From contig JAQTQZ010000035.1 in NCBI GenBank assembly GCA_028712695.1, positions 1 through 36,298 on the forward strand: a stretch of 36,298 nt of DNA, written 5' to 3'. The notes beneath the pieces are model-generated. The model had not been told where the DNA came from, did not search any database, and saw only the letters and a list, made by a program, of their open reading frames with translations. The DNA comes from Methylovulum sp. (GTDB taxonomy: Bacteria > Pseudomonadota > Gammaproteobacteria > Methylococcales > Methylomonadaceae). Every line of letters starts with the position of its first letter. Position 1 is the stretch's first letter. This document shows, piece after piece, positions 26,470-35,977 of this stretch. The position numbers and the translations under genes were made by a program.

Positions 26470-28651
26470 TAAGCTGTGCATTATTGGTGTCGGGCTGATT
26501 GGCGGCTCTATCGCCAAAGCCGCAAGGCGCAAAGGCTTGGCAAAGACGCTGGTTGGTTATGGGCGGCCTCAGGATGTTGCCAATCTTGAGGCGGCGAAGC
26601 GTTTAGGGGTGATTGATGGTTACTCGCTGGAGTTGGCGGCAGCGGTTGCCGGTGCCGATTGCGTAGTCATTGCCACGCCAGTCGCCAGCAGCGAGAGTAT
26701 TTTCCGCATGCTCAAGCCGTTGTGGTCAGAAACCGCCGTTTATACTGATGTGGGCAGCACAAAGGCTAATGTGGTTGCCGCCGCAGAATCGGTGTTTGGC
26801 AACGTGCCAGATAACTTGATCTTGGCCCATCCCATTGCGGGCCGTGAGCAAAGCGGTGTTACTGCCGCAGTCGATAATCTATTTGACCGTAAACGTCTTA
26901 TCATTACCCCGTTGGCCACGACTTGCCCAGTTGCCCTGCAAAAAATAAGCTTGTTTTGGCAGGAGCTAGGTGCGGTTGTCAGCATGATGGATGTCCGGCA
27001 TCATGATGGTGTGCTGGCTGCAACCAGCCATTTGCCGCATATTTTGGCGTTCGCGCTGGTTGATATGCTGGGGCATAAAGACGAACAAAGCGAGATTTTC
27101 CAGTATGCCGCCGGTGGCTTTAACGACTTTACGCGGATCGCATCCAGTGATCCGGTCATGTGGCGGGATATTTGCCTTGCCAATAAAAATGAAATCGCCC
27201 CATTAATTGACCAGTTAAAGGACGAACTGGATAAAATACAACGGTTGCTGGAAGACGGTAATGCCCAGCAGCTTTTTGCAACCTTCACGTATGCCAACAG
27301 TGCCAGGCAACGTTTTCTTAATCAGTATCAAACTACCATGTCGAAATCAATTACATTCCAGATTCAGCCCGGCGGACAATTACAAGGTGAAGTGCGTGTG
27401 CCTGGCGATAAGTCCATGTCACATCGTTCTATCATGTTAGGTTCGTTGGCCGATGGCGTGACCCATGTCAAAGGTTTCCTTAACGCTGAAGATGCCATTT
27501 CCACGCTGGAAGCATTCCGGGCGATGGGCGTGAAGATTGACGGCCCGGTGAATGGCGAAGTGACTATTTATGGTGTCGGAAAACAGGGTTTGAAAGCTCC
27601 GGAAAAGCCATTGTATTTGGGCAATTCAGGCACTTCGATGCGCTTATTGAGCGGGTTGCTGGCAGGACAAGATTTTGATTGCACATTGACCGGAGACGAA
27701 TCGTTATCATCAAGGCCAATGCGCCGTGTCACTGAGCCCTTGGCGTTAATGGGCGCGGTTATTGAGACCCAGGAGCAAGGCACGGCGCCGCTTCATATTA
27801 AAGGGTGCGGCAAACTCAAGGGCATAGATTACGTGATGCCGATGGCCAGTGCGCAAGTCAAATCCTGCCTATTGCTGGCGGGCATGTATGCGGAAGGTGA
27901 AACTTCGGTCACCGAGCCGGCGCCGACCCGTGATCATACCGAGCGCATGTTAAACGGTTTTGGCTATCCGGTGAGGCGCGAGGGCAGTAAGGCCATCATC
28001 AATAGCGCCGGCAGGTTGACGGCAACCAATATCGACGTGCCTAGCGACATTTCTTCCGCCGCATTTTTTCTGGTTGGCGCGTCTATTGCGCCAAATTCTG
28101 ATGTCACCTTGCGGCATGTCGGCATTAACCCGACCCGTACCGGTGTTATCGATATTTTGCGTCTAATGGGGGCAAATATTGAAGTGATGAACGAGCGCGA
28201 AGTGGGGGGCGAACCTGTGGCTGATTTGCGTGTCACATCAAGTTCATTGAAGGGCATCGCTATTCCTGAGGCATTGGTGCCATTAGCCATAGATGAATTC
28301 CCTGTGTTGTTTGTTGCCGCCGCCTGTGCTGAAGGGCAGACCGTGCTGACTGGTGCGGAAGAGCTGCGTGTTAAGGAATGTGACCGTATTCAGGTGATGG
28401 CTGATGGACTTAAAATCTTGGGGATAGATGCCCAGCCTACTAAGGATGGCATGATTATCCAGGGTGGCCAGTTAGGCGGCGGTATTGTTGAGTCGCACGG
28501 CGATCATCGGATTGCCATGTCTTTTTCCATCGCTGGTTTGCGCGCCAACGGGCCGGTCACGATTCATAACTGCGCCAATGTGAACACTTCATTCCCGGAG
28601 TTCCGCGTTTTGGCAAAACAGCTCGGCTTGCAACTTGAGAGTCAAGAATAG
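26462..28651 (+). CDS. tyrA-aroA: Fused prephenate dehydrogenase/class II EPSP synthase
   Basis: Two enzymes in one 729-residue chain. Residues 1-290 are TyrA: the NAD-binding IIGVGLIGGSIAKA, then AHPIAGREQSG and ATSHLPHILAF. Residues about 295-729 are AroA, which makes 5-enolpyruvylshikimate 3-phosphate: GDKSMSHRSIM, GNSGTSMRLL, SAQVKSCLLLAG, RDHTERML and NPTRTG. These are the four motifs that define class II EPSP synthases. The glycine in GNSGT, an alanine in the glyphosate-tolerant CP4 enzyme, is kept here. The fusion joins the entry and a late step of tyrosine synthesis. An ATG at codon 293 lacks a ribosome site, so separate AroA is unlikely. It overlaps hisC and cmk. Confidence 0.97.
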   Translation: MFDKLCIIGVGLIGGSIAKAARRKGLAKTLVGYGRPQDVANLEAAKRLGVIDGYSLELAAAVAGADCVVIATPVASSESIFRMLKPLWSETAVYTDVGSTKANVVAAAESVFGNVPDNLILAHPIAGREQSGVTAAVDNLFDRKRLIITPLATTCPVALQKISLFWQELGAVVSMMDVRHHDGVLAATSHLPHILAFALVDMLGHKDEQSEIFQYAAGGFNDFTRIASSDPVMWRDICLANKNEIAPLIDQLKDELDKIQRLLEDGNAQQLFATFTYANSARQRFLNQYQTTMSKSITFQIQPGGQLQGEVRVPGDKSMSHRSIMLGSLADGVTHVKGFLNAEDAISTLEAFRAMGVKIDGPVNGEVTIYGVGKQGLKAPEKPLYLGNSGTSMRLLSGLLAGQDFDCTLTGDESLSSRPMRRVTEPLALMGAVIETQEQGTAPLHIKGCGKLKGIDYVMPMASAQVKSCLLLAGMYAEGETSVTEPAPTRDHTERMLNGFGYPVRREGSKAIINSAGRLTATNIDVPSDISSAAFFLVGASIAPNSDVTLRHVGINPTRTGVIDILRLMGANIEVMNEREVGGEPVADLRVTSSSLKGIAIPEALVPLAIDEFPVLFVAAACAEGQTVLTGAEELRVKECDRIQVMADGLKILGIDAQPTKDGMIIQGGQLGGGIVESHGDHRIAMSFSIAGLRANGPVTIHNCANVNTSFPEFRVLAKQLGLQLESQE

Positions 28652-29307
28652 TGAGCGTTCCTGTATTAACTATAGATGGCCCTAGCGGTGCCGGGAAAGG
28701 CACGGTCAGTCGGTTGGTGGCGAAAAAACTGGGTTGGCATTATTTGGATAGTGGCTCGATTTACCGTTCACTAGCCGTTGCCTTGGCAAAGCAATCTGTT
28801 GACTTAACGGATAAGGCCGAAATTGTCAAAATAGCACAAACCATGGGGCTGGAATTTGACTGTGGAGATGAGTTGGTTGTCAAGCTCAATGGTGAGGATA
28901 TTACCGGACAGTTAGGGTTGGAAAGTACGGGTAATACGGCTTCAGTTATTGCCGCTTACCCGGAAGTCAGGCAAGTTTTGCTAAAAAAACAGCAAGATTT
29001 TAAAAGGCCACCAGGTCTGGTCGCTGATGGCCGGGATATGGGGACGGTCATTTTTCCCGATGCTGAAAATAAAGTGTTTTTAACTGCCAGTGCCGAAAAA
29101 AGAGCGGAAAGGCGATATAAACAGTTGATAGAGAAAGGAATTGATGCTAATCTTAGCCGCTTAACCATCGAGATAGAAGAACGTGATCGCCGTGATATGG
29201 AGCGCACCAATGCACCGTTAAGTATGGCGAGAGGCGCGCTTTTTATTGATTCTTCTGAAATGGCCGTTGATGCTGTCGTTGCGGAAGTGCTGGATTTGAT
29301 CCGCTAA
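28651..29307 (+). CDS. cmk: Cytidylate kinase
   Basis: Phosphorylates CMP and dCMP with ATP. The protein has 218 residues with the P-loop GPSGAGKGT at 10-18, GWHYLDSGSIYRSLA for substrate binding, and VADGRDMGTVIFPDA. It starts with GTG on the last base of the aroA stop (TAGTG). It stands in the usual cmk-rpsA-ihfB order. Confidence 0.97.
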   Translation: MSVPVLTIDGPSGAGKGTVSRLVAKKLGWHYLDSGSIYRSLAVALAKQSVDLTDKAEIVKIAQTMGLEFDCGDELVVKLNGEDITGQLGLESTGNTASVIAAYPEVRQVLLKKQQDFKRPPGLVADGRDMGTVIFPDAENKVFLTASAEKRAERRYKQLIEKGIDANLSRLTIEIEERDRRDMERTNAPLSMARGALFIDSSEMAVDAVVAEVLDLIR

Positions 29308-29321
29308 GGGTTTTTACGTCG

Positions 29322-29346
29322 CTGCGTGATGTCATGCGGTTTTTTT
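29322..29346 (+). terminator. Possible intrinsic terminator between cmk and rpsA
   Basis: A 7-bp stem with two G-T pairs (CTGCGTG with CATGCGG) around a four-base loop is followed by seven T residues. It would end the gyrA-to-cmk transcript or attenuate read-through into rpsA. Confidence 0.5.
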
Positions 29347-29401
29347 AACTTTAAGATAAAAAAGGCTTGTTTAATCGTGGACAGGCTTGGGAAACAATAA
29401 A

Positions 29402-31063
29402 ATGAGCGAAAGCTTTGCTGAACTATTTGAAGAAAGTCTAACCAGAACAGAAATGCGTCCTGGTGCCATGCTAATGGGTACTGTTGTTGAAATAGAAAAC
29501 GACATGATTATTGTCAGTACGCATTCTAAATCGGAAGGTGTCATTCCAAAATGGCAATTTCTAAACAACAACGGCGAGTTAGAAGTCAAGATTGGCGACG
29601 AAATTGAAGTTGCTTTGGATTTGTTTGAAGATGGTTTAGGCGCTACGCTTCTTTCCCGAGATAAAGCGAAGAAAAACAAAGCTTGGTCTGAATTGGAACA
29701 CGCGTTTGAAAAAGACGAGACAGTTGTTGGCCGTATTAGTGGTAAAGTCCGTGGCGGCTTCACTGTGGATGTCGGGGCCTTGCGTGCCTTCTTGCCTGGT
29801 TCATTGGTTGATGTGCGTCCTATTAGGGACACTACCTTCTTGGAAAACCGCGATCTTGAATTCAAAGTTATCAAAATTGACCAAAAACGTAACAATGTCG
29901 TGTTATCACGTCGTGCGGTTGTAGAAAAAGAATACAGCGCGGAACGCGAAGAATTGCTGAAAACCCTTGATGAAGGTGCAGTTGTTACCGGTGTTGTTAA
30001 AAATCTCACCGATTACGGTGCATTTATTGATCTAGGTGGCATCGATGGTCTGTTACACATTACCGATATGGCTTGGAGACGGGTACGCCATCCATCTGAA
30101 TGTGTAGAAATCGGTCAAGAGATTAAAGTTAAAGTCTTAAAGTACGACAAAGATAAAAACCGTGTTTCATTAGGTATGAAACAAATGGGTGAAGATCCTT
30201 GGCAAAATATCGCCCGCCGTTACCCTGCTGGTTCCCGTGCATTTGGTAAAGTCAATAATCTGACTGATTACGGCTGCTTTGTGGAAATCGAAGAGGGTGT
30301 GGAAGGCTTGGTGCACGTTTCTGAAATGGATTGGACTAACAAAAACGTTAATCCATCTAAGCTCGTACAGTTAGGTGACGAAGTTGAAGTTATGGTGTTG
30401 GAAATCGACGAAGAACGTCGCCGTATTTCTTTGGGTATGAAACAATGCAAAACTAATCCTTGGGATGAGTTTGCAGCAACCCATAATAAAGGCGATAAAA
30501 TCAGCGGTAAAATCAAATCTATTACCGATTTTGGTATCTTTATTGGCCTTGATGGCGGCATTGACGGCTTGGTTCATATGTCTGACATTTCTTGGGCGGA
30601 TGATGGCGAAGCGGCTGTACGCGATTTCAAGAAAGGCGATGAGTTAGAAACTGTCATTTTGGCCGTTGATTCTGAGCGCGAACGCATTTCCTTAGGTATT
30701 AAGCAATTGGAGCAAGACCCTTTCCAAAACTTCTTGGCAACCCATGAGAAAGGTAGCTTAGTGAAAGGTACGATTAAAGAAGTCGATGCGAAAGGTGCGG
30801 TAATTACTTTGGCCGATAATGTCGAAGGCTATTTGCGCGCTTCTGAAATCCAACGTGACCGTGTTGAAGACGCCCGTACTTTATTGAAAGAAGGTGACAC
30901 TCTTGAAGCAAAATTCATCGGTGTAGATAAGAAAAGTAAAACGATCTCATTGTCTATTAAAGCCAAAGAGCAAGATGAAGAGACGCATACTATTAAAGAC
31001 CATTCTCAGCAATCAGTTGGCTCACCAACATTTGCTGATATCTTTAAGCAAATGGAAAAATAA
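29402..31063 (+). CDS. rpsA: 30S ribosomal protein S1
   Basis: RNA-binding protein of 553 residues that brings mRNA to the ribosome. It contains six S1 repeats; the last four show the [10 protein letters not shown]-like pattern ([60 protein letters not shown], then a divergent last repeat). The ATG at 29402 ([12 protein letters not shown]) is the family start; a TTG five codons upstream is rejected. Length is typical of gammaproteobacteria. Confidence 0.98.
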   Translation: MSESFAELFEESLTRTEMRPGAMLMGTVVEIENDMIIVSTHSKSEGVIPKWQFLNNNGELEVKIGDEIEVALDLFEDGLGATLLSRDKAKKNKAWSELEHAFEKDETVVGRISGKVRGGFTVDVGALRAFLPGSLVDVRPIRDTTFLENRDLEFKVIKIDQKRNNVVLSRRAVVEKEYSAEREELLKTLDEGAVVTGVVKNLTDYGAFIDLGGIDGLLHITDMAWRRVRHPSECVEIGQEIKVKVLKYDKDKNRVSLGMKQMGEDPWQNIARRYPAGSRAFGKVNNLTDYGCFVEIEEGVEGLVHVSEMDWTNKNVNPSKLVQLGDEVEVMVLEIDEERRRISLGMKQCKTNPWDEFAATHNKGDKISGKIKSITDFGIFIGLDGGIDGLVHMSDISWADDGEAAVRDFKKGDELETVILAVDSERERISLGIKQLEQDPFQNFLATHEKGSLVKGTIKEVDAKGAVITLADNVEGYLRASEIQRDRVEDARTLLKEGDTLEAKFIGVDKKSKTISLSIKAKEQDEETHTIKDHSQQSVGSPTFADIFKQMEK

Positions 31064-31134
31064 ATCGATGCGAGTCGGGGGGGGTGTTTATGGCCACATG
31101 CCCCCTGATTTTATTTTTTTCATTAGGATAGAAT

Positions 31135-31440
31135 GTGACAAAATCAGAATTAATTGAGGCTCTAGCTAGACAGCAGCCTCATCTTGCTCTTAAAGATGTT
31201 GAGCTGGCAGTAAAATGTATCATTGAAAAGATGAACCAAGCTTTGTCGTCGGGTGAAAGAATCGAGATCAGGGGGTTTGGCAGCTTTTCTTTGCACCTGC
31301 GGCCGCCACGCGTAGGACGTAACCCTAAAACAGGCGAGTCTGTAACCCTATCAAAGAAATATGTGCCGCATTTTAAACCAGGCAAAGAGCTTCGTGATCG
31401 TGTCGATGCTTCGCGCGAAAAATGTGACATAAGCGAATAA
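31135..31440 (+). CDS. ihfB: Integration host factor subunit beta
   Basis: DNA-bending protein of 101 residues that pairs with IHF-alpha. It begins [11 protein letters not shown] and has [20 protein letters not shown] and the intercalating-proline arm [10 protein letters not shown], all typical of IHF-beta. The start is GTG, with AGGATAG just upstream. The C-terminal tail is a few residues longer than in E. coli. It follows rpsA as in most gammaproteobacteria; the 71-base gap contains an imperfect G/C-rich stem and a T-rich run that might attenuate. Confidence 0.97.
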   Translation: MTKSELIEALARQQPHLALKDVELAVKCIIEKMNQALSSGERIEIRGFGSFSLHLRPPRVGRNPKTGESVTLSKKYVPHFKPGKELRDRVDASREKCDISE

Positions 31441-31740
31441 TTATCTATTCAGCGCAGTTTACAGTTGTTCTGTTGCTGCGTTGTTTTTGTTTGAAAATTT
31501 TTCTTCATCTGCACAGGCATTTCCATGCCACTCTAAAAAATCAAGCAGAAGTGATGCGTTTAGGCGTATTAAATTTCCCCTTTCTTAATTTATGCTTCTA
31601 TAGTGGGCGAAAGCGTCCCTTATCTCGTTTTTCTGCGCCGTAGAATAAAATTAGCTGATCTAATCAATTATTATATAAGCGTGTTACGTAGGTTTTTTCA
31701 ATATTAAATTGGTCTGGTTGTGTGGCTTAAAATAGCTTTG
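31441..31740. other. AT-rich non-coding stretch before the feo control region
   Basis: About 300 bases after ihfB without a convincing ORF, RNA gene or repeat. The feo promoter begins at its end. Confidence 0.5.
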
Positions 31741-31768
31741 TTGTAAGAATCCAATTATATGATATATT
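31741..31768 (+). promoter_or_regulatory. Promoter of feoABC
   Basis: TTGTAA and TATATT are 16 bases apart. The predicted transcription start falls on the Fur-like site that follows, an arrangement that would let bound repressor block initiation. Confidence 0.5.
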
Positions 31769-31772
31769 AATC

Positions 31773-31791
31773 CTTAATGAGAATTATTGTT
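31773..31791 (+). promoter_or_regulatory. Fur box upstream of feoA
   Basis: CTTAATGAGAATTATTGTT matches 13 of 19 positions of the classical Fur box GATAATGATAATCATTATC, including the central AATGA and ATTATT blocks. It overlaps the expected start point of the feo promoter. Fur loaded with ferrous iron would repress feoABC. Confidence 0.7.
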
Positions 31792-31834
31792 ATTCTTTTA
31801 TTGGCTTTTCCATATATAAATTACAGGATTAATC

Positions 31835-32068
31835 ATGGCTATCAATTTAAAAAATCTTAGTGCAGGTGATTTAGGGAAAATAGTCGGTTTTGAGCAGTCC
31901 GGCAAAGCATATCGTAAACGTTTGTTGGCAATGGGATTGACGCCTGGCACACCGTTTAGTGTGACTCGCTTTGCGCCCTTAGGTGATCCGGTTGAAATAA
32001 AATTACGTGGTTTTTCATTAACCTTACGGAAAGCTGAAGCCGATATTTTACTTATTGAGAAGCTGTAA
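31835..32068 (+). CDS. feoA: Ferrous iron transport protein A
   Basis: Small cytosolic SH3-like protein of 77 residues that helps FeoB take up Fe(II). LSAGDLGKIVGF, RLLAMGLTPGTPFSVTRFAPLGDPVEIKLRG and the closing RKAEADILL fit FeoA. It sits 43 bases after a Fur-type site and shares one base with feoB (TAATG). Confidence 0.95.
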   Translation: MAINLKNLSAGDLGKIVGFEQSGKAYRKRLLAMGLTPGTPFSVTRFAPLGDPVEIKLRGFSLTLRKAEADILLIEKL

Positions 32069-34395
32069 TGAGCGCGGATTTTACCGTCGGAGTAGTGGGT
32101 AATCCGAATTGCGGCAAAACTACGTTGTTTAATGCGTTAACAGGCGCTAATCAATATGTTGGTAATTGGCCTGGTGTGACGGTTGAAAAAAAAGTTGGTG
32201 GTTATTCTTTTGCCGGCAAAACCATTCAATTGGTGGATTTACCAGGCACTTACTCGTTGGAGGCCGCTGACGATACCGTATCATTAGATGAAAAAGTTGC
32301 CCGCGACTATGTGGCTTCTAGGCAGGCTGATTTAATCATTAATATTGTTGATGCGTCTAATATTGAGCGTAACTTATACCTCACGTCACAGCTGATTGAA
32401 ATGCGGGTGCCGATGATTTTGGTGCTTAATATGATGGATGCCGTTAAGCGGCGTGGTATCAAGATTGATATTGATGGTTTGGCGCAACAATTAGGTTGTC
32501 CGGTAGTACCTATTAGTGCGGCGGCAAAACATGGTCTGAACAGTTTAAAAAACACTATCAATAGCGCGGCGCCCAGCAGGCCGGTGCCCACCTCGGTTAT
32601 TAGTTATCCAGCTGTTTTAGAACAAGCGATAGAAGAGCTTGCTCCGAATCTGAATGCTATCGCAGAACGCTATCCTTGTGATGTGCGATGGTTGGCTGTG
32701 CGTCTATTAGAGAGCGATACGCTTGCCCAGCAAATTGCGGGAGAGGGCTTGTTGCCTAAGGTTGCTGATTTGCAGCAGCGCGTAGAAATGCAAGCCGATG
32801 ACGAAATCGACATTCTCGCCGCTGATGCCCGTTATGGATTTGTCAATGCCTTGACCCAAAGTGCGGTCTGTAAGTTGAATGAAGTTAGCCGCCATGTCAC
32901 CGAAAAAATTGACCATATCGTTTTAAACCGTTTTTTGGGTATCCCCGTATTTTTATTGGTGATGTATGCAATGTTTATGTTCACCATTAATATTGGCAGT
33001 GCCTTTGTCGATTTTTTTGATCAAGCAGTAGGCGCGGTGCTCGTCGATGGATTAGGTGCTGTGCTTGCCCAATGGCATTGGCCTGATTGGTTGGTTGTCT
33101 TAATCACGCAAGGTATTGGTGGTGGTGTGCAGGTGGTGGCGACCTTTATTCCTATAGTGGGGTTTTTATTTTTATTTTTATCTGCACTGGAAGATTCCGG
33201 CTACATGGCAAGAGCCGCATTTGTCATGGATCGGTTTATGCGCATGATAGGGTTACCAGGAAAATCCTTTGTGCCGATGATAGTGGGTTTTGGCTGTAAT
33301 GTGCCTGCAATTATGGCTACACGCACGCTCGAAAACCAGCGTGACCGGATTTTAACCAATTTGATGAACCCGTTTATGTCTTGCGGCGCGAGATTGCCTG
33401 TTTATGCGTTGTTTGCAGCGGCATTTTTTCCGGTGGGTGGCCAGAATCTGGTGTTTGGACTTTACTTACTAGGAATTGCGGTGGCAGTGCTCACAGGATT
33501 GATCATGCGCCATACCTTATTTAAAGGTGAGGCCACGCCATTTATTATGGAATTGCCTGCCTACCATTTGCCTACTGTAAATGGTGTTGTTATCAGGACG
33601 TGGGATAGGCTGAAATCTTTTTTAGTAAACGCTGGCAAGGTTATCGTGCCGATGGTATTAGTGTTGAATTTTCTTAATGCGTTAGGGACTGATGGAACCT
33701 TTGGCCAAGAGAACAGTAATAAGTCGGTGCTAAGCGAAATCGGCCGAAGTTTAACGCCGGCATTTAAGCCAATGGGGATAGAAAATGACAATTGGCCGGC
33801 AACCGTTGGCATTTTTACCGGTGTGTTGGCCAAAGAAGCCGTAGTGGGCACGTTGGACTCATTATACGGCCAGCTTGCCGACCAAGACGATGCGTCCAAG
33901 GTCGAGCAACCTTTTAGTCTAGGTAGCGCCTTACTCGGTGCTGTGTTGACGGTTCCAGAAAACTTGCGGGCAGTGGCCGATAATGTGCTGGATCCGTTAG
34001 GGCTAAATATTGGTAATGTCACCGACATGGCTGCAGCGGCTTCTGAGCAAAAAGTTAAAACCGATACTTTTGCCGCGATGCAACATAGTTTTGATGGTAA
34101 GGCGGCCGCATTTGCTTATTTGCTGTTTATTTTGCTCTATGCGCCTTGCGTGGCCGCAACAGCCGCAATTTATCGGGAAACCAACGTGGGTTGGACTGTT
34201 TTTGTGGTTTGTTGGACGACCGGCATTGCGTTTATGACCGCTACTATTTTTTATCAAGTGATGAGTTACAGCCAGCACCCAAGGTATTCATTGATTTGGA
34301 TCAATGGCTTGCTTATGGCGTTCGTGTTGGTGTTGTTCGGTTTATGGTTAACCGGCAGAAACACTGATAAAAAAACAAGGCAGGAGGTTATGTAA
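32068..34395 (+). CDS. feoB: Ferrous iron transporter FeoB
   Basis: Inner-membrane Fe(II) permease of 775 residues. The N-terminal G domain has G1 GNPNCGKTT (11-19), G3 DLPGTYSL (57-64) and G4 NMMD (121-124), followed by a helical domain with guanine-nucleotide-dissociation role. The membrane part holds two gate domains with GFGCNVPAIMATRT (which includes the conserved Cys of the gate) and a second GILTGVLAKEAVV-like block (here IFTGVLAKEAVVGTLDSLYG). Both ends overlap the neighbours by one base, so feoABC is a single coupled unit. Confidence 0.98.
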   Translation: MSADFTVGVVGNPNCGKTTLFNALTGANQYVGNWPGVTVEKKVGGYSFAGKTIQLVDLPGTYSLEAADDTVSLDEKVARDYVASRQADLIINIVDASNIERNLYLTSQLIEMRVPMILVLNMMDAVKRRGIKIDIDGLAQQLGCPVVPISAAAKHGLNSLKNTINSAAPSRPVPTSVISYPAVLEQAIEELAPNLNAIAERYPCDVRWLAVRLLESDTLAQQIAGEGLLPKVADLQQRVEMQADDEIDILAADARYGFVNALTQSAVCKLNEVSRHVTEKIDHIVLNRFLGIPVFLLVMYAMFMFTINIGSAFVDFFDQAVGAVLVDGLGAVLAQWHWPDWLVVLITQGIGGGVQVVATFIPIVGFLFLFLSALEDSGYMARAAFVMDRFMRMIGLPGKSFVPMIVGFGCNVPAIMATRTLENQRDRILTNLMNPFMSCGARLPVYALFAAAFFPVGGQNLVFGLYLLGIAVAVLTGLIMRHTLFKGEATPFIMELPAYHLPTVNGVVIRTWDRLKSFLVNAGKVIVPMVLVLNFLNALGTDGTFGQENSNKSVLSEIGRSLTPAFKPMGIENDNWPATVGIFTGVLAKEAVVGTLDSLYGQLADQDDASKVEQPFSLGSALLGAVLTVPENLRAVADNVLDPLGLNIGNVTDMAAAASEQKVKTDTFAAMQHSFDGKAAAFAYLLFILLYAPCVAATAAIYRETNVGWTVFVVCWTTGIAFMTATIFYQVMSYSQHPRYSLIWINGLLMAFVLVLFGLWLTGRNTDKKTRQEVM

Positions 34396-34622
34396 TGGTC
34401 TTGGCAGATTTACGTAGCTATTTAAAACAACAGCGTCGGGTTGCATTGAAGGATTTAGTCCACCATTTTAATATCGATGCCGATGCTTTGCGGGGAATGC
34501 TAGGTTTATGGATGAGCAAAGGCAACGTCCGTAAAATGCCAATGGAATCGGCCTGTGGCACGAGTTGTTGTAAATGTGACCCTGAGTTGACTGAGTTTTA
34601 TGAATGGGTGGATAAACACTAG
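34395..34622 (+). CDS. feoC: FeoC-like winged-helix protein
   Basis: Protein of 75 residues with an N-terminal winged helix (LADLRSYLKQQRRVALKDL) and a cysteine-rich loop CGTSCCKC (Cys54, 58, 59, 61), which in FeoC carries an oxygen-sensitive iron-sulphur cluster. FeoC regulates or protects FeoB. It starts on the last base of the feoB stop. Confidence 0.92.
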   Translation: MVLADLRSYLKQQRRVALKDLVHHFNIDADALRGMLGLWMSKGNVRKMPMESACGTSCCKCDPELTEFYEWVDKH

Positions 34623-34632
34623 TACTCAGTCA

Positions 34633-34743
34633 TTATTTTATTGTCGGGTAAAGTTTTTTCAATTTTACCCGAGCATCGTTATTAGTAAATCGCCATTCCA
34701 TAGGCTGAGCAACAGCATTTCTTTGTTCTTGCCATGCTGCAAA
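34633..34743 (-). pseudogene. IS630-family transposase, C-terminal relic
   Basis: Read on the minus strand, the stretch encodes AWQEQRNAVAQPMEWRFTN and NDARVKLKKLYPTIK and then stops. This is the typical end of IS630-family transposases (W-x-F-T...DARxKLKxLYP). The frame stays open further upstream, to about 34795, but a likely IS256 end at 34744 cuts it. The rest of the gene is missing. Confidence 0.55.
34644..34672. terminator. Hairpin after feoC
   Basis: TCGGGTAAA and TTTACCCGA form a 9-bp stem with an 11-base T-rich loop. It lies 22 bases after the feoC stop but inside the IS630 relic, so it may be part of that element's end. It could end the feo transcript. Confidence 0.4.
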
Positions 34744-34771
34744 GAAGGTGTAAATAATTTCGTGTAACCGC
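34744..34771. repeat. Candidate left inverted repeat of an IS256-type element
   Basis: GAAGGTGTAAATAATTTCGT followed by GTAACCGC resembles the inverted right end of the element at 380-407: 16 of 20 bases agree in the core. It lies 40 bases before the start of an IS256 transposase frame, the expected place. Confidence 0.5.
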
Positions 34772-34811
34772 TTATTTTCAATGCAGTAGAATTCCTTTAG
34801 GAGGAATGAAA

Positions 34812-35343
34812 ATGAGCGGGATCATCAAAGGCTCCGTTTTAGTTTCAGCGATCCAAGATTTGGCACGGGGCATTAAGCCCGAGGCAGGCCCCTCTCCGTT
34901 AACGAGGGAACTCCTCAAAATCACCGTGGAAGCCCCACTGAATGCAGGACTGTAAGCCCATCTAGGCAATCCCAAGCATTCACCGACGGGGCGCCGTTCC
35001 GGTAACGGCAGGAATGGCTATGGCAGCAAAATACCCAAAGATGATCATGGTGTGCTTGGGGTTGAAACGCCACGCGACGATAACGGCACCTTTGGGCCTC
35101 GGTTTGTACCCTAAAGGGCATAAATGACGTAAAAACCAAACCGCTGGCGCATTTTGCCGACAAGATCCTGGTCTGTGCGCGGAAGGCATGGCGGCTCGTG
35201 ATAGCGTCGATACCCTTCAAAAAATGTACGGTGCCGCCATTTCAGCCACCCAAGTTTCAAATATCACCGAAGCGGTTATGGGAAAAATCGTAAACGTCTA
35301 GCCAATCCACCTACGCAAACCCTATACGACCTGTCATCCTTGT
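34812..35343 (+). pseudogene. IS256-family transposase, N-terminal half, broken
   Basis: An ATG with a TAGGAGGAAT ribosome site opens LARGIKPEAGPSPLTRELLK, then a TAA at 34953 interrupts it. The reading continues as AHLGNPKHSPTGRRSGNGRN and PRDDNGTFGPRF, which are IS256-family landmarks. After a second break it continues in other frames as GMAARDSVDTLQKMYG and VSNITEAVMGKIV, and finally NPIRPVILVLLDG. At least one stop and several frameshifts make it dead. It ends where an IS66 gene begins, so the C-terminal half is missing. Confidence 0.85.
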
Positions 35344-35364
35344 CCTTTTGGATGGGGAATAACG

Positions 35365-35657
35365 ATGGCATTATCAAAGAAGTGGATTGGACATATTAAA
35401 GCATGGCAGGCCAGCGGTCTGGCGCAAGCGGATTATTGCCGGCAACAGCAGTTAAATCCCAAAACCTTTGGGGCACGTTTGTGTGAATATCGCCGGGGGC
35501 AACCAGTATCGCCGCCATCTCCGGCACCCATTCCGGTACAAGTCCAAGTGCCGGCATCCGAACCCTTGGTCTGCGGCACGCGGGCGGCCACCGGCTTGAG
35601 TTGCTGCCGGGCGTATCGGCGGCTTGGCTGGCGGAGCTGTGGCGATGCCTGGGCTGA
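35365..35657 (+). pseudogene. tnpA: IS66-family TnpA (accessory ORF 1), frameshifted
   Basis: Opens with WIGHIKAWQASGLAQADYCR and QQLNPKTFGARLCEYRR, the DNA-binding start of IS66-family TnpA. After residue about 68 (EPLV) the frame must shift to continue as RHAGGHRLELLPGVSAAWLA and reach the TGA at 35655, as in intact copies. Without the shift the frame runs on to 36144 through unrelated phases. Confidence 0.8.
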
Positions 35658-35970
35658 TCGCCAGCCCGCCGCACATTTGGTTGGCGGTGTCGCCCGTGGA
35701 CATGCGCAAGGGTGCCGATGGCCTGTCGGTCATCGTCCAGCAGGCGTTGGGTCATCCACCGTGTGCGGGCTCCGCGTTCGTGTCTTGTGCCCTGTGGGTA
35801 TCCGCAACCGGGCGGGCAACCGCCTGAAGCTGTTGCTGTGGGACGGCAATGGCGTTTGGCTATGCCAGCGCCGGTTGCACCGGGGCGGTTTCGTCTGGCC
35901 TACAACGGTCGACACGGTTTTCCAGGTCACGGAGGCGCAATGGCTCTGGCTGGTGGCTGGACTGGACAGT
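35645..35970 (+). pseudogene. tnpB: IS66-family TnpB (accessory ORF 2), frameshifted
   Basis: Starts at an ATG overlapping the end of tnpA, as in the family, and reads IWLAVSPVDMRKGADGLSVI, the hallmark of IS66 TnpB. An insertion of about 16 bases near 35790 disrupts it. The second half continues in another frame as NRAGNRLKLLLWDGNGVWLC and WLWLVAGLD. It is not expected to make a full protein. Confidence 0.85.
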
Positions 35971-35977
35971 TTAGATC

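Noticed and set aside
27338-28651. Separate translation of AroA from the internal ATG of tyrA-aroA
   Set aside because: No ribosome site lies before codon 293, and the frame is continuous with TyrA, as in known fusions.
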